Of a stretch of DNA of 64,000 nt, positions 24,746-33,989 are shown in pieces (position 1 is the stretch's first letter; each line of letters begins with the position of its first letter). The DNA comes from Prionace glauca (taxonomy: Eukaryota > Chordata > Chondrichthyes > Carcharhiniformes > Carcharhinidae). Under the pieces are notes generated by a model. The model did no database searches and was not told where the DNA came from. It saw only the letters and a program-made list of their open reading frames with translations. Position numbers and translations under genes: made by a program. The stretch covers positions 36,527,609-36,591,608 of the forward strand of contig CM075760.1 in NCBI GenBank assembly GCA_037974335.1, written 5' to 3'.

Positions 24746-25454
24746 TTTGTCAAAAGATATTAGCACAAGACGGCAGCTGTAAAAAGATTGTACTTATTCA
24801 GTCTTATTGAAGGATAGGGAGAGGCACAAAGCGAATGCTAGGACAGTTATATAGACGAACCATCAAAATGGTCCCATTCTCAAATTCTAATCTCATGAAG
24901 GGTATATCTAATTTATTTTCCAAAGTTACTGTGAAATCGGGTACGATCATCCTTTCAAGCTGTTCATTCCAGTTCATAACAACTCTTGTGTAAAAGTAAA
25001 TGACCCCATTTCAGTCTCTCTGCTCAGTAAAATAAATCTGTGCCCATGGGTTGCTGACCATCCTCCCAATTGAAATATTCTCTCTTTAATTAACCCACTT
25101 ACAGCTTCATGAGTTTGAATACTGATAGAAGTGTTCAAAAGACTGACAAGGAGTAGAGAGCGGCACCGAGAGAGTTAGGAGAAAGAAAAATGGAGCGCTG
25201 ACAGATAAAGACCGAGGAACAAAAAATAAGTAGCAGGTGGAGAGAAAATGATCAAACAATACAAGATAACAGCTATCGTTCCCTCCCTTCACAGAACCCG
25301 GGGGAACTCAGTGAATAACCCACTGACCATCCAGTTACGTCCGGGAATGCAAACTCTGAATGGATCACATCAGACTCATTTGTAAATGTGACCGCAATGT
25401 GATCTATGCGACTCTGCCCTGACTCTGTGGACAGATATAGGCCGCATTGACAGA
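24746..25454. other. Intergenic, no gene seen
   Basis: No supported gene. Purine-rich around 25.13-25.27 kb. Confidence 0.35.
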
Positions 25455-25589
25455 TGTTCTCACCAGATTGTGGTCTCTGGATTTATTTTCTGCTCGGAAG
25501 TGAGATGTGCGGTTTGGAACCGGCAGCATGAAACAGGAAGTTGTGTTACCTGAGAATGAAACAACCGGGGCCAGTTTGATGTTATCACC

Positions 25590-25695
25590 GTGAACAGTCT
25601 TCCTGCCTGTGAGGGTGAACTCACTCTGAAAACATCAAGAACAGTCAGACAGACTGCTGCCGCTCTCAGCATTACATTCACCTCCATTCCCATTT
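25590..25695 (-). other. Possible orphan signal-peptide exon
   Basis: On the reverse strand an ATG opens MGMEVNVMLRAAAVCLTVL, a hydrophobic leader-like stretch, and is followed at once by a CAGAGTGAGTTC sequence that would make a good splice donor. I cannot assign it to a family and see no following exon, so it may be chance. Confidence 0.25.
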
Positions 25696-25699
25696 TAAG

Positions 25700-26555
25700 G
25701 AACCAAGAAAATGATCATATTTGGGGTTTACATAAATTTATTGAAGGGAAGATGGACTGAAGATTATCACTAATAGAAAAGAGGGAAATTAAGGCATCTT
25801 TTTTCTTCGGACGTGTTCTAAAATAGAAACTTTCAGTGTTGTGTGACAGAAATCGAGGAGAGAGATTAAGTGAGTGAACTGGCCTGTTTCTGGCACTGAA
25901 TTTTCCTCCGATGAGACTTTTTGCTTCATCATTTCAGTCACAAGGTGCCTTAAGCAAAATAAAAGATTTTTTTTTCCAACTTGGAACTAGATTGGCTCCT
26001 AGATACTTGTTTAATTGAATTAATGGATACGGACAGAGCAAAGAGAAGTTATCTGATTTAGTTGCAGTCTGAGACAGAGAAAGAAAGGAGAGAAGTTCAG
26101 TGAGTCATCTGAAAGATGCATTGCCTTGGCAGCGGAATGGCCAGCTGCACATCCCATTCAAGGGCGTCCAGGGCAATTCATTAACTTTGGGTATTGAATC
26201 AGGCAAAGAATGTGTAACTAAATATTGAATAAGTTACCATAACTAATTGCCCTTATAAGATGGTGATGAGAATTGCTGCGAAATCTGTGGTGTATGTCCT
26301 CACACCGCGCTGTTACAGACGGTGTTCTTGCATTTCATTCAAGCAACAGTGAAGGAAGGGCGATATTTTTCCAGGTCAGGTATATGATTGACTTGGAGTG
26401 GAACTTACGGGTGATACTCCCAAGGAACTTCTACCCCATCCTTCCAAATGGTAACAGGCGTGTATTTGGCAGGTTTTGCCGAGGAGTCTTGGTCAGTTTC
26501 TGAAGTGAAACTTGAATACGGTATACAATACTTCTGTTGTTTGTCGGTGGTGGAG
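25700..26555. other. Intergenic, no gene seen
   Basis: Only short frames. No supported feature. Confidence 0.35.
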
Positions 26556-26559
26556 AGAG

Positions 26560-26775
26560 TGAGCATTTGGAAATGCTGTGCCAGTCAAGCCGGCTGCTCT
26601 GTTCTAAATACATTAAAACTTCTTGAATGTTGTTTGAGCTGCACTTATTCAAGCAAGTGGAGAGAACCCTCTTTCATCCTGAGTTGTGGCTTGTAGACAG
26701 TGGACAGGTTTGGGGAGTCAGGACGTCGGTTACTCACAGCAAGCTGACCCGAAATTCCATCCGGAGCTTTTATAT
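26560..26775 (-). mobile_element. LINE C-terminal fragment
   Basis: On the reverse strand: CCTGACTCCCCAAACCTGTC, CACTGTCTACAAGCCACAAC, then TCTCCACTTGCTTGAATAAG and GCCGGCTTGACTGGCA. This order is that of the distal ORF2 of a common elasmobranch non-LTR element whose 3' tail occurs at 23.4 and 27.3 kb. Confidence 0.6.
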
Positions 26776-27309
26776 ACCTAGTTAATTCAGCAATTAGTCA
26801 ATGGTAACCCTAACGATGTTTATAGTGGGTGATTCAGTATTGTAATATCATTGAATGACAAGGAGCAATGGATAGATTCTCTGTTTTTGGAGATGGTCAT
26901 TGCCTGGCGCTAATATTACTAATAATCTCCAAATCACAAAAAATAAATAAGTATTTCACATATTATTTTCAGCAATTTATTTGGTATGCATATAATTGCA
27001 GTTTATTTAATGCAGTTTTTTGAGATTCAAATTTATTCAAATCACTTTGGTCTTTCTGTCACCAAAGAATCAAATCTGTCCCAAAATTCAGCGGGAAGTT
27101 GAATTAAGTCAGACCGCGGATCAGGAGCACCTACCCAGCAGCCTTTGTGCTTTATTGACAAGTAATCACCTCATCACCACACATAAATCTGTGGTAAATT
27201 AACTGGAATCATTTTTAAAATGACTGCATAACTATCAGCCATTCGCAATTTAATAATTTCAATCGCCATTTTCCATTCATTCATAAGGATTAGTACATCT
27301 CACATTGAT

Positions 27310-27540
27310 TTATAGAAGGTGGGCGATGCTGCTGAGGGCACCATTTATTCCCCATTGCTAATTGCATTCGGTAAACTGGGGGTGAGCGCCCTTCATGAAC
27401 TGCTGCAAAACCTGCTGTGTAGTTATATCCACAGTGCTGTTAGGGAGGGTGCTTCTACATTCCGATCCAGCGACATAAAAATACAGCAATATACGTCCAA
27501 TATATGTCCAAAAGAGGTTTCTTAGTGCCTTGGAGTGGAA
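27310..27540 (-). mobile_element. LINE 3' tail fragment
   Basis: The reverse strand reads AACAGCACTGTGGATATAAC, then GCAGTTCATGAAGGGCGC and GCAATTAGCAATGGGGAATAA, the 3' end of the same non-LTR family as at 23.4 kb. Confidence 0.6.
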
Positions 27541-27639
27541 TTTCCAGGCGAGACTGTTCCAATTCACCAATTATCATAAATCCATAAAGATGAAGAATGA
27601 TTTCATCAATTATATTCAGCACTTTGTTAAAGGAAATAC

Positions 27640-27795
27640 TGCGGATTCTGGAAACTGAACCAAAAAAAAACTGTAAATGCTGTAAAATCTCAACAGGTCT
27701 GAGAGCATCTGTGGAGAGAGAATAGAGTAAGAGGTCTGACAACACCAGATTTGAGTTCAACCAATTTATTTGATCGTAAATTTTATTTAATAGCA
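27640..27795 (-). repeat. Dispersed repeat fragments
   Basis: TGCGGATTCTGGAAACTGAA and AAATCTCAACAGGTCTGAGA are the reverse complement of the GACCTGCTGAGATTTT block seen at 28.2 and 57.2 kb. At 27.74-27.78 kb a TCTGACAACACCAGATTTGA piece recalls the element at 41.33 kb. Confidence 0.6.
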
Positions 27796-28149
27796 TCTTC
27801 ATATCATGAGAGAGAATAGAGCCAACGGTTCGAGTCAGGATGGCCCATTATCATTTCGAGGGAATTGAAGAGGGTGATGAAATTGGGAAATGATGAGGCT
27901 GGATAGGGATGAGGAAGATTTTGTTTTCGGATACTGTTAGTGATTGAGGCCTTGATTAGATTAGTTAGGATGTAGAAGTTGATTATGATATTTGGGATCG
28001 TATATGAATTGACACAAATTGTGTGTGTCTCAAAATAGTGTATAGAATTAAACAGTAGATATTTTAACGATTCCTTTCTCACAGGAAAGTTATTCAGCTT
28101 CTCTGACACCTTGTTAGAAACAATGATGATCTGTCCAACGCATCAGCAA

Positions 28150-28245
28150 TACTCTTCCGAAGCATTCTCCAGATTCGAAATGTTGTCCCGAATCTGTCTC
28201 CACAGATGCTGTCAGACCTGCTGAGATTTTCTGTTTGTTTTAAAT
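28150..28245 (+). repeat. Dispersed repeat fragment (GACCTGCTGAG family)
   Basis: CTCCACAGATGCTGTCAGAC and CTGCTGAGATTTTCTG match the + copy at 57.25 kb and are inverted relative to 27.64 kb, half a kilobase away. Confidence 0.65.
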
Positions 28246-28249
28246 GTTT

Positions 28250-29084
28250 AATTCTATACAATAGGTAACTGAACTTTGCTTCGTATAATTTATTGATATT
28301 AACATTTATTGACATTTTATTGGCTTTTCTGTCACCAAGGAATAAAACCTGTCCCAGAATTCAGCAGGAAATGGAATTAATTTAGACCGAGGATAATGAA
28401 CAGCTACCCAGCAGCCTCTGCGCTTCATTGTCAAGTAATCACCTCATCATCACACAGAAAGTCCTGATACATAGCTGGAGTGTGTGTTGATTTTCAAAGT
28501 GATGATATAAATGTGACCACCCATATCTCATGTGAAGTTACTGAATCTTTAAATCCCTATTCATTATTGCACAGTTGTAGGAAATAATGTAACACTTGTA
28601 GTTGTCCAGTGAGTCTCACAACCTTTCTGTTGCCACATTATTTACTTTGCAGCCTGATCGCTTCACTAATTTGGGTGAGGGCATGTTGAGTAATTTGTGC
28701 ATATGAAAGAGCCACATGTTTCAAATATTACAAATCTCCCTCGTCAGCCCAATCATGCTCCTTCTTTTTATCTTGGAAAGGAAGATTCAGCATCAGCAGA
28801 GAAATGGACTATCCGCGCCGCAGGAAATCTCGTCTTCCTCATTGTGAGGATCAGTTTGCTAACTCCCGATAAACTCAGGATGGATTTCACCCAGAAACTC
28901 TGGAAGGATTGAATATATTAGGCTGACTGCAACATGGAATAAAGGAGCTGATTCAATATATGAAGTAGTCAAACACAAATATGGGAATGTAGAACAACAT
29001 CTTTCAGTACCATCAATCAATGCATTCATCAATCAATTCACTGATTCCTCATTGAATATATTCAGGCATCCAGCTGTCATTCAT
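28250..29084. other. Intergenic; short internal similarity to 27.05-27.2 kb
   Basis: GCTTTTCTGTCACCAAGGAA through ACCTCATCATCACACA (28.32-28.46 kb) resembles 27.05-27.19 kb (TTCTGTCACCAAAGAATCAA...CACCTCATCACCACAC). These are two copies of one unnamed element or an old local duplication. No gene seen. Confidence 0.5.
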
Positions 29085-29800
29085 CGAGTCACAGAGTCAT
29101 AGAGGTTTACAGCATGGAAGCAGGCCCTTCGGTCCAACTTGTCCATGCCTCCCTTCTTTTTAACCTGCCAGCTAGTCCCAATTGGCTGCATTTGGCCCAT
29201 ATCCCTCTATACCCATTGTACGCATGTAACTATCTAAATGCTTTCTAAAAAGATACTGCCTCTACTATTACCTCTGGCAGCTTGTTCCAGACACTCAACA
29301 CCCTCTCTGTGAAACAAGTTTGCATTTCCTCCCTCTCATCTTAAATCTATGCCCTCAAGTTTAGGGTCTCCTAACTTTGAGAAAAAATATTGACTATCCA
29401 TCTTGTCTATGCCCTTCATTATTTTATAGATCTCTCCAAGGTTACCCCTCAGCCTCCTACACTCCAGAAAAAAAAAGTCCCATTCTAGTTAGCCTATCCT
29501 TATAACCAAACCATCAAGTCCAGGTAGCATCCTAGTAATCTTTTTCTGCATTCTTTCTAGTTTAATAATAGTGTGACCAGAATTGCACATAATATTCCAA
29601 GTGTGGCTTTAACAATGTCTTGTACAACTTCAACAATTCGTCCCAACTCCTGTATTCAATGTTCTGACTAGTGAAACCAAGCATGCTGAATGCTTTCTTC
29701 ACCAGTCTATCTACCTGTACTCTACTTTGAAGGAGCTATGAACATGTACCTCGAGATCTCTTTTACCTGTAACTCTCCGCAACGTGCTACTATTGACTGA
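29085..29800 (-). mobile_element. CR1-like LINE 3' part, old
   Basis: The reverse strand carries a distal ORF2 and 3' UTR with the tandem tail at the + left end (GAGTCACAGAGTCATAGAGG). Blocks such as CAGGCCCTTCGGTCC, TTCTTTCTAGTTTAATAATAG and CAAGCATGCTGAATGC fit a diverged CR1 subfamily. Confidence 0.8.
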
Positions 29801-29889
29801 TTCATCCAAGTATAATTCATTCAACAGTCATTCATTCCTGCATCAAAAATCGTGTATTTATTTTTTTCATAGATGGTGACGTAATATTA

Positions 29890-30115
29890 ATTTATCAGAT
29901 CCAGTGATCCAGAGGCCCAGGGAAATGATGTGAGAACAGGGATTTAAATCGGGCCGTTGGAACTGGTGGAATTTGAATTCAATTAATAAATGTGGAATAG
30001 ATTCTAATGGCGACCATAGGAACCTCTCTGATTCCCCAATGGAGGAAATCTGCCATCGCCACCTGGTCTCACAAGGATGTGACTCCAGATGGACAGCAAA
30101 ATGACTGACTGACAT
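29890..30115 (+). repeat. Dispersed repeat (GGTGGAATTTGAAT family), longest copy
   Basis: Begins near CCAGTGATCCAGAGGCCCAG, then GGTGGAATTTGAATTCAAT, GGCGACCATAGGAACC, GGAGGAAATCTGCCATCGC and GGATGTGACTCCAGATGGAC. It extends the copies at 16.2 and 19.6 kb at both ends. Confidence 0.75.
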
Positions 30116-30119
30116 TCAG

Positions 30120-31545
30120 AAGTTGCCAAGAAAACGAGTCAGTTCAAGGGAATTTGGGACAGGCAAAACGTTCCACCAACTCAAACATCCCATCGAAGGA
30201 TAAAGGGAAAGGAAAACACAAACATATGTGTTCATGTTTTACAACATGCATCGTCCCTCTGAGCCACCCCTCACAGACTGCCTGTAATTATTTTGATCCA
30301 TCCACCGCAATATCCTGATGTGTTGGGAAAATCATCATTATTGTTAATAGCACGCCAGAGAAGCGGCCTAATGTTTCTTTCCTGAGAGATGGGAAATTAT
30401 CATACTGAACAACAAATTTAAAGAATTAACATGCCCCCAGTACCGTTACTGGGTAGATTTATTTATAAATAGGCTTCATTGACAATGTGAAGAGTTTGAT
30501 GTTGGCTTGGAGCCAAGCGATCAGTGCTGAGGATATCGACCTTTGATTTACTGAATAACACCCGCCAGATGTTTCCTGTCAATAATTTTGAGCATTTGGC
30601 AGCAGCCTGGATTGCTGCCAAATATTGTATGGGGCAGATAAGCGTGAACCTGAATGGACAAAATGGAACTCAACCATTTAAACAACAATGGTTTCATTCG
30701 AACAATAAAGACGCATTTTAAATCGTTATGATTCTAATCATTCTTTTCTTTTAATGCCCTGTTAATTCTGTGATTAAGTATATCGGAAAACAATAAATTG
30801 ACCAGATGCTATTTCATTTCGAGTAAATGTCATTCCAATAATTAAAACCTGTTTTTTTTAACAGCTTCACTAAGTGTGAAAGAGAGAGATGTTGATGGTC
30901 ACATCTCCCAGTCTAATGAGGTCAGTGTAATCGCGAAAATAATTAAAAGAAAATCATAAAACTGCCTTGAAACCAGAGATTGCTGGAATACTCTGAAAAT
31001 TCTGCACCTCATTTAAACAACAGTATCTCTTGTACCTGATTAGCAGTCTATTCTCTCACAATATAACCTGATTTTGATTCTTTAACAAACCCTCTCATAG
31101 TTGCCAATGAATGGATAATCGGTCAGTTCATAACCTGGTTGAAATGAAGATTAAAAAAAATATTCGTGTAATAATGTTAATGTGACAAAAATCAAATCCT
31201 GATATCCTGTGTTATGAAGCCGGTGGCCAATACAATGGTTTGGATGCTGAAGGAGAACACTACTGATCGCCGCGTGCCTTCCGACTCATTAAATTCTCTG
31301 TCAATGTCGAAGTCAATTTTATGTTTCTCTGTCAGCTCACTGTTTAAATGTCAAACAGGCGGGTTTGTTTCACCCCTATTTTACATAGAGCAGAGGAATT
31401 TTGAGAAATATCAGCAAACACTGTATAATGCGAGGAAACTCATGTTATCTTCAGAACCAAAATGTGCAGTGATAGCCATCCACACTGTAAGTAGAATGGC
31501 TTTGTTCATTCGCCGCATTTAATTACAGAAATCGATAACAATTCC
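30120..31545. other. Intergenic, no gene seen
   Basis: AT-rich, with no supported coding, RNA or repeat feature. Confidence 0.35.
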
Positions 31546-31549
31546 CCTT

Positions 31550-31735
31550 ATCACAGAATTCCGACAGTGCAGAAGGAGGCCATTTGGCCCATCGACCCTG
31601 CGCGACAACAATCCCATGCAGGTCCTGTCCTAGCCCCGTAACTCCACATATTCACTCTGCTAAGCCTCCTGACATCAAGGGGCAATTTATCATGGCCAAT
31701 CAACTACCCCACACATTTTTGGACTGATAAATTAT
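31550..31735 (-). repeat. SINE 3' half
   Basis: ACAGTGCAGAAGGAGGCCAT, GGGGCAATTTATCATGGCC and TTTTTGGACTG mark the 3' half of the common SINE in reverse orientation. Confidence 0.75.
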
Positions 31736-32117
31736 GCTTCATTATTGTAACATGATAGAATTATTACAAAACAGACTGATGGTCCCTTTATTTTATGGAA
31801 GTGTAATTTCATCATTTTTACATTTGTCTGCTCGTCACGGGCGTGGTAAGAAAAGCACCATATTTATAATTAGTTTTAAAAAAACATAAAAAACGACAAA
31901 TTGAAATATCAGTATGAGAAATAATGGAGACATTGCAATGAATCGATTCAGTCAAATAAATATCTCGTTACATATAACTTGGCAATTTCAATATTAAACC
32001 ATTGTAAATCTGGGAGTCCATTCTGTTGGGGGTGTGGAAGGTGGGACGTGGATCCAGGCGCCGCCTCCAGCAGGGAATCAACAGGCGGGGCCTGGAAAGC
32101 CGCCCCCTTCTGCCGGG

Positions 32118-32127
32118 TATTTAAATA
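32118..32127 (+). promoter_or_regulatory. Candidate TATA box of the VH gene
   Basis: The palindrome TATTTAAATA, 90 bases before the leader ATG, lies in a GC-rich stretch. I found no ATGCAAAT or ATTTGCAT octamer between 31.9 kb and the ATG. Position only. Confidence 0.45.
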
Positions 32128-32216
32128 CCGCTCACTGGGACCGGAATCCAACAGTCCGGGAGCTGGTTTGTTCACTGAGATCCTGACCCAACCATTTCCC
32201 CCAATTTACTAGAAAG

Positions 32217-32262
32217 ATGAGGTCAGCGATTTCTCTCAGTTTGTTGCTGACTTTCTTATCTG
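32217..32262 (+). CDS. IGHV: IgM VH leader exon
   Basis: The ATG begins MRSAISLSLLLTFLS, a hydrophobic signal peptide, and the exon ends in phase 1 at a GTGAGT donor. A 110-base intron separates it from the V exon, as is usual for V genes. Confidence 0.93.
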
Positions 32263-32372
32263 GTGAGTAGTATTTTATTGTCCAAATCTGTCACTGTCAC
32301 TGTCTCCCTGTTTGTCTATCGCTAAAATGTTTCATGGGGTTAATCCTCGGGGTTTTTGATATATTTTTACAG

Positions 32373-32677
32373 GTGTCCAGTCGGAGATTGTGTTGATTCA
32401 GCCAAAGGCAGAGACCGGGCGTCCCGGAGGCTCCCTGAAACTGACCTGTAAAACCAGCGGCTTTAGCCTTGGCAGCTTTTGGATGTACTGGATCCGGCAA
32501 GTTCCCGGGCAGGGTCTAGAGTGGCTGGTTAACTATCTAAGTTCATCCAGCAACCACTACGCCCCAGCAATTAAGAATCGATTTACTGCGTCCAGAGACA
32601 CTTCAAACAACATCTTCGCTTTGGAGATGACCAGGCTGAAGACCGAAGACACCGCCATCTATTACTGTGCAAGAGAC
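32373..32677 (+). CDS. IGHV: IgM VH exon (germline, open)
   Basis: After a TTTTTACAG acceptor the exon completes the leader (GVQS) and encodes a V domain starting [16 protein letters not shown]. It has the first Cys ([10 protein letters not shown]), the core Trp ([15 protein letters not shown]) and the second Cys ([12 protein letters not shown]). CDR1 is around GFSLGSFW and CDR2 around YLSSSSN. There are no stops. It ends directly at the recombination heptamer, so it is an unrearranged germline segment that pairs with light chain in the antigen-binding site. Confidence 0.96.
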
Positions 32678-32716
32678 CACAGTGACAGGTACCAAGGATG
32701 GACCCGAACAAGAACA
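32678..32716 (+). other. VH recombination signal, 23-base spacer
   Basis: Heptamer CACAGTG (32678-32684), 23-base spacer, nonamer ACAAGAACA (32708-32716). The RAG recombinase uses it, and under the 12/23 rule it pairs with the 12-spacer signal 5' of D1. Confidence 0.95.
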
Positions 32717-33063
32717 GCCCGAGAGGGAATTCAGCAACTTCCATCATAACCTAAAGGTTAATACCTGTTTTAAATGTAATATTAACGACAGTGTTCAGAA
32801 CCAAACCATAATCGTTTTTTGTTAAGTAACCAACAAAGCATTTAACAGTACAATTTAACAAACTTACCGATATTAATGGGGTGAGCTGTTCACTGACTTT
32901 CTATTTGTTGTAGTTTCGGCAAGTGCAGCACTGGATATATTACTCGTTTTAACATTTCTGATAGATTTTGTTTTATAAATAGTTGTCTACGTTTTAAATT
33001 AGAACAGAAGTAATGGTCGATTTGAAGTGAATATTGAGAGGCAGTACTGAACAGAGTGAGTAC

Positions 33064-33146
33064 AGTTTTTGTGCGGGCGTGTGTCACTGTGATACTACAG
33101 TGGAGGATCACAAGGCTTAACAAAGCGACATCCTCATACAAAAACC
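33064..33146 (+). other. IGHD1: D1 segment with 12- and 22-base-spacer signals
   Basis: 5' side: nonamer AGTTTTTGT (33064-33072), 12-base spacer, heptamer CACTGTG (33085-33091). The D core is ATACTACAGTGGAGGAT (33092-33108). 3' side: heptamer CACAAGG (33109-33115), 22-base spacer, perfect nonamer ACAAAAACC (33138-33146). The 3' heptamer departs from consensus in its last four bases. The 12/22 layout is what has been described for shark D1 segments. Confidence 0.9.
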
Positions 33147-33453
33147 TCAGAGAAAGACTTTGCATAAATTTGTCATCAGTGGCACTGCCGAATGCCAGAC
33201 TAAATGAGGGTTCAACAAAATAATAGGTAGAAGCAGCATTTTTTTTAAAGATATAAAATACTTCAACTTTATTGTTATTGATTTACATGCTGAATGTGCA
33301 CAGTGAGTGTAAAAGATTCTAACCCCCTTTATCAATACAATGACAAGTAAAATAATGAAATATCTCACTGACCTACTCTTAACGAGATGGACACAGGCTT
33401 TTGAAATTGCAGTGAAATTAATTGTCTGTATTTTACAGTTAACAGCCTGCCTC

Positions 33454-33521
33454 AGTATTTGACATGCTGTGTCTCACTGTGATCACTGGGTGGCACAGCA
33501 GTTACTGTCAAGACAAAAACC
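33454..33521 (+). other. IGHD2: D2 segment with two 12-base-spacer signals
   Basis: 5' side: nonamer AGTATTTGA (33454-33462, diverged), 12-base spacer, heptamer CACTGTG (33475-33481). The core is ATCACTGGGTGG (33482-33493). 3' side: heptamer CACAGCA (33494-33500), 12-base spacer, nonamer ACAAAAACC (33513-33521). It can join D1 on the left and JH on the right. Confidence 0.9.
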
Positions 33522-33846
33522 CCTCAGCACCAATTGATTGAGGCTGGAACAATACAAATTTTAAATTCCACCTTTAATCAGAGTACAATATTGTTTACGT
33601 CCAGCACTGACCACAGGACAAGAATGAACATGGAAAATCTTGATAATTACTCATTTGTCAGTTGGTGTTTTCAATAACATGTTCATGCGTAACTGTGTGA
33701 AATATAAAACTTTAGGGTGATTTATGAATGGCGAATGGTGTCCAGAAATACAATTATAATTTAATGAACATTAATTGACATTGATTTTCCTCTGGTTTGT
33801 GGATATTTAAAATAATGGTGGTTTTGTGCATATTTTGTGCAGGGAC

Positions 33847-33885
33847 GGTTATTGTATGACACAGCCTACGGAATGTGACACTGTG
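33847..33885 (+). other. JH recombination signal, 23-base spacer
   Basis: Nonamer GGTTATTGT (33847-33855), 23-base spacer, heptamer CACTGTG (33879-33885). It matches the 12-spacer signal 3' of D2. Confidence 0.93.
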
Positions 33886-33933
33886 ATTATTTTGGTTACT
33901 GGGGTCAAGGGACCATGGTGACGGTGGCTGCAG
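33886..33933 (+). CDS. IGHJ: JH segment
   Basis: Encodes YFGYWGQGTMVTVAA with the conserved WGQG motif of framework 4 and ends in phase 1 at CAGGTAAGA. It splices over about 8 kb to CH1. Confidence 0.95.
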
Positions 33934-33989
33934 GTAAGAACCATGCACTTATTGAGTAACTGGTTTACATGTTCTTTTGTTTTATATTT

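Noticed and set aside
26273-26503. 76-residue frame near 26.3 kb as a gene
   Set aside because: No recognisable domain, no splice support, and it runs up to a LINE fragment.
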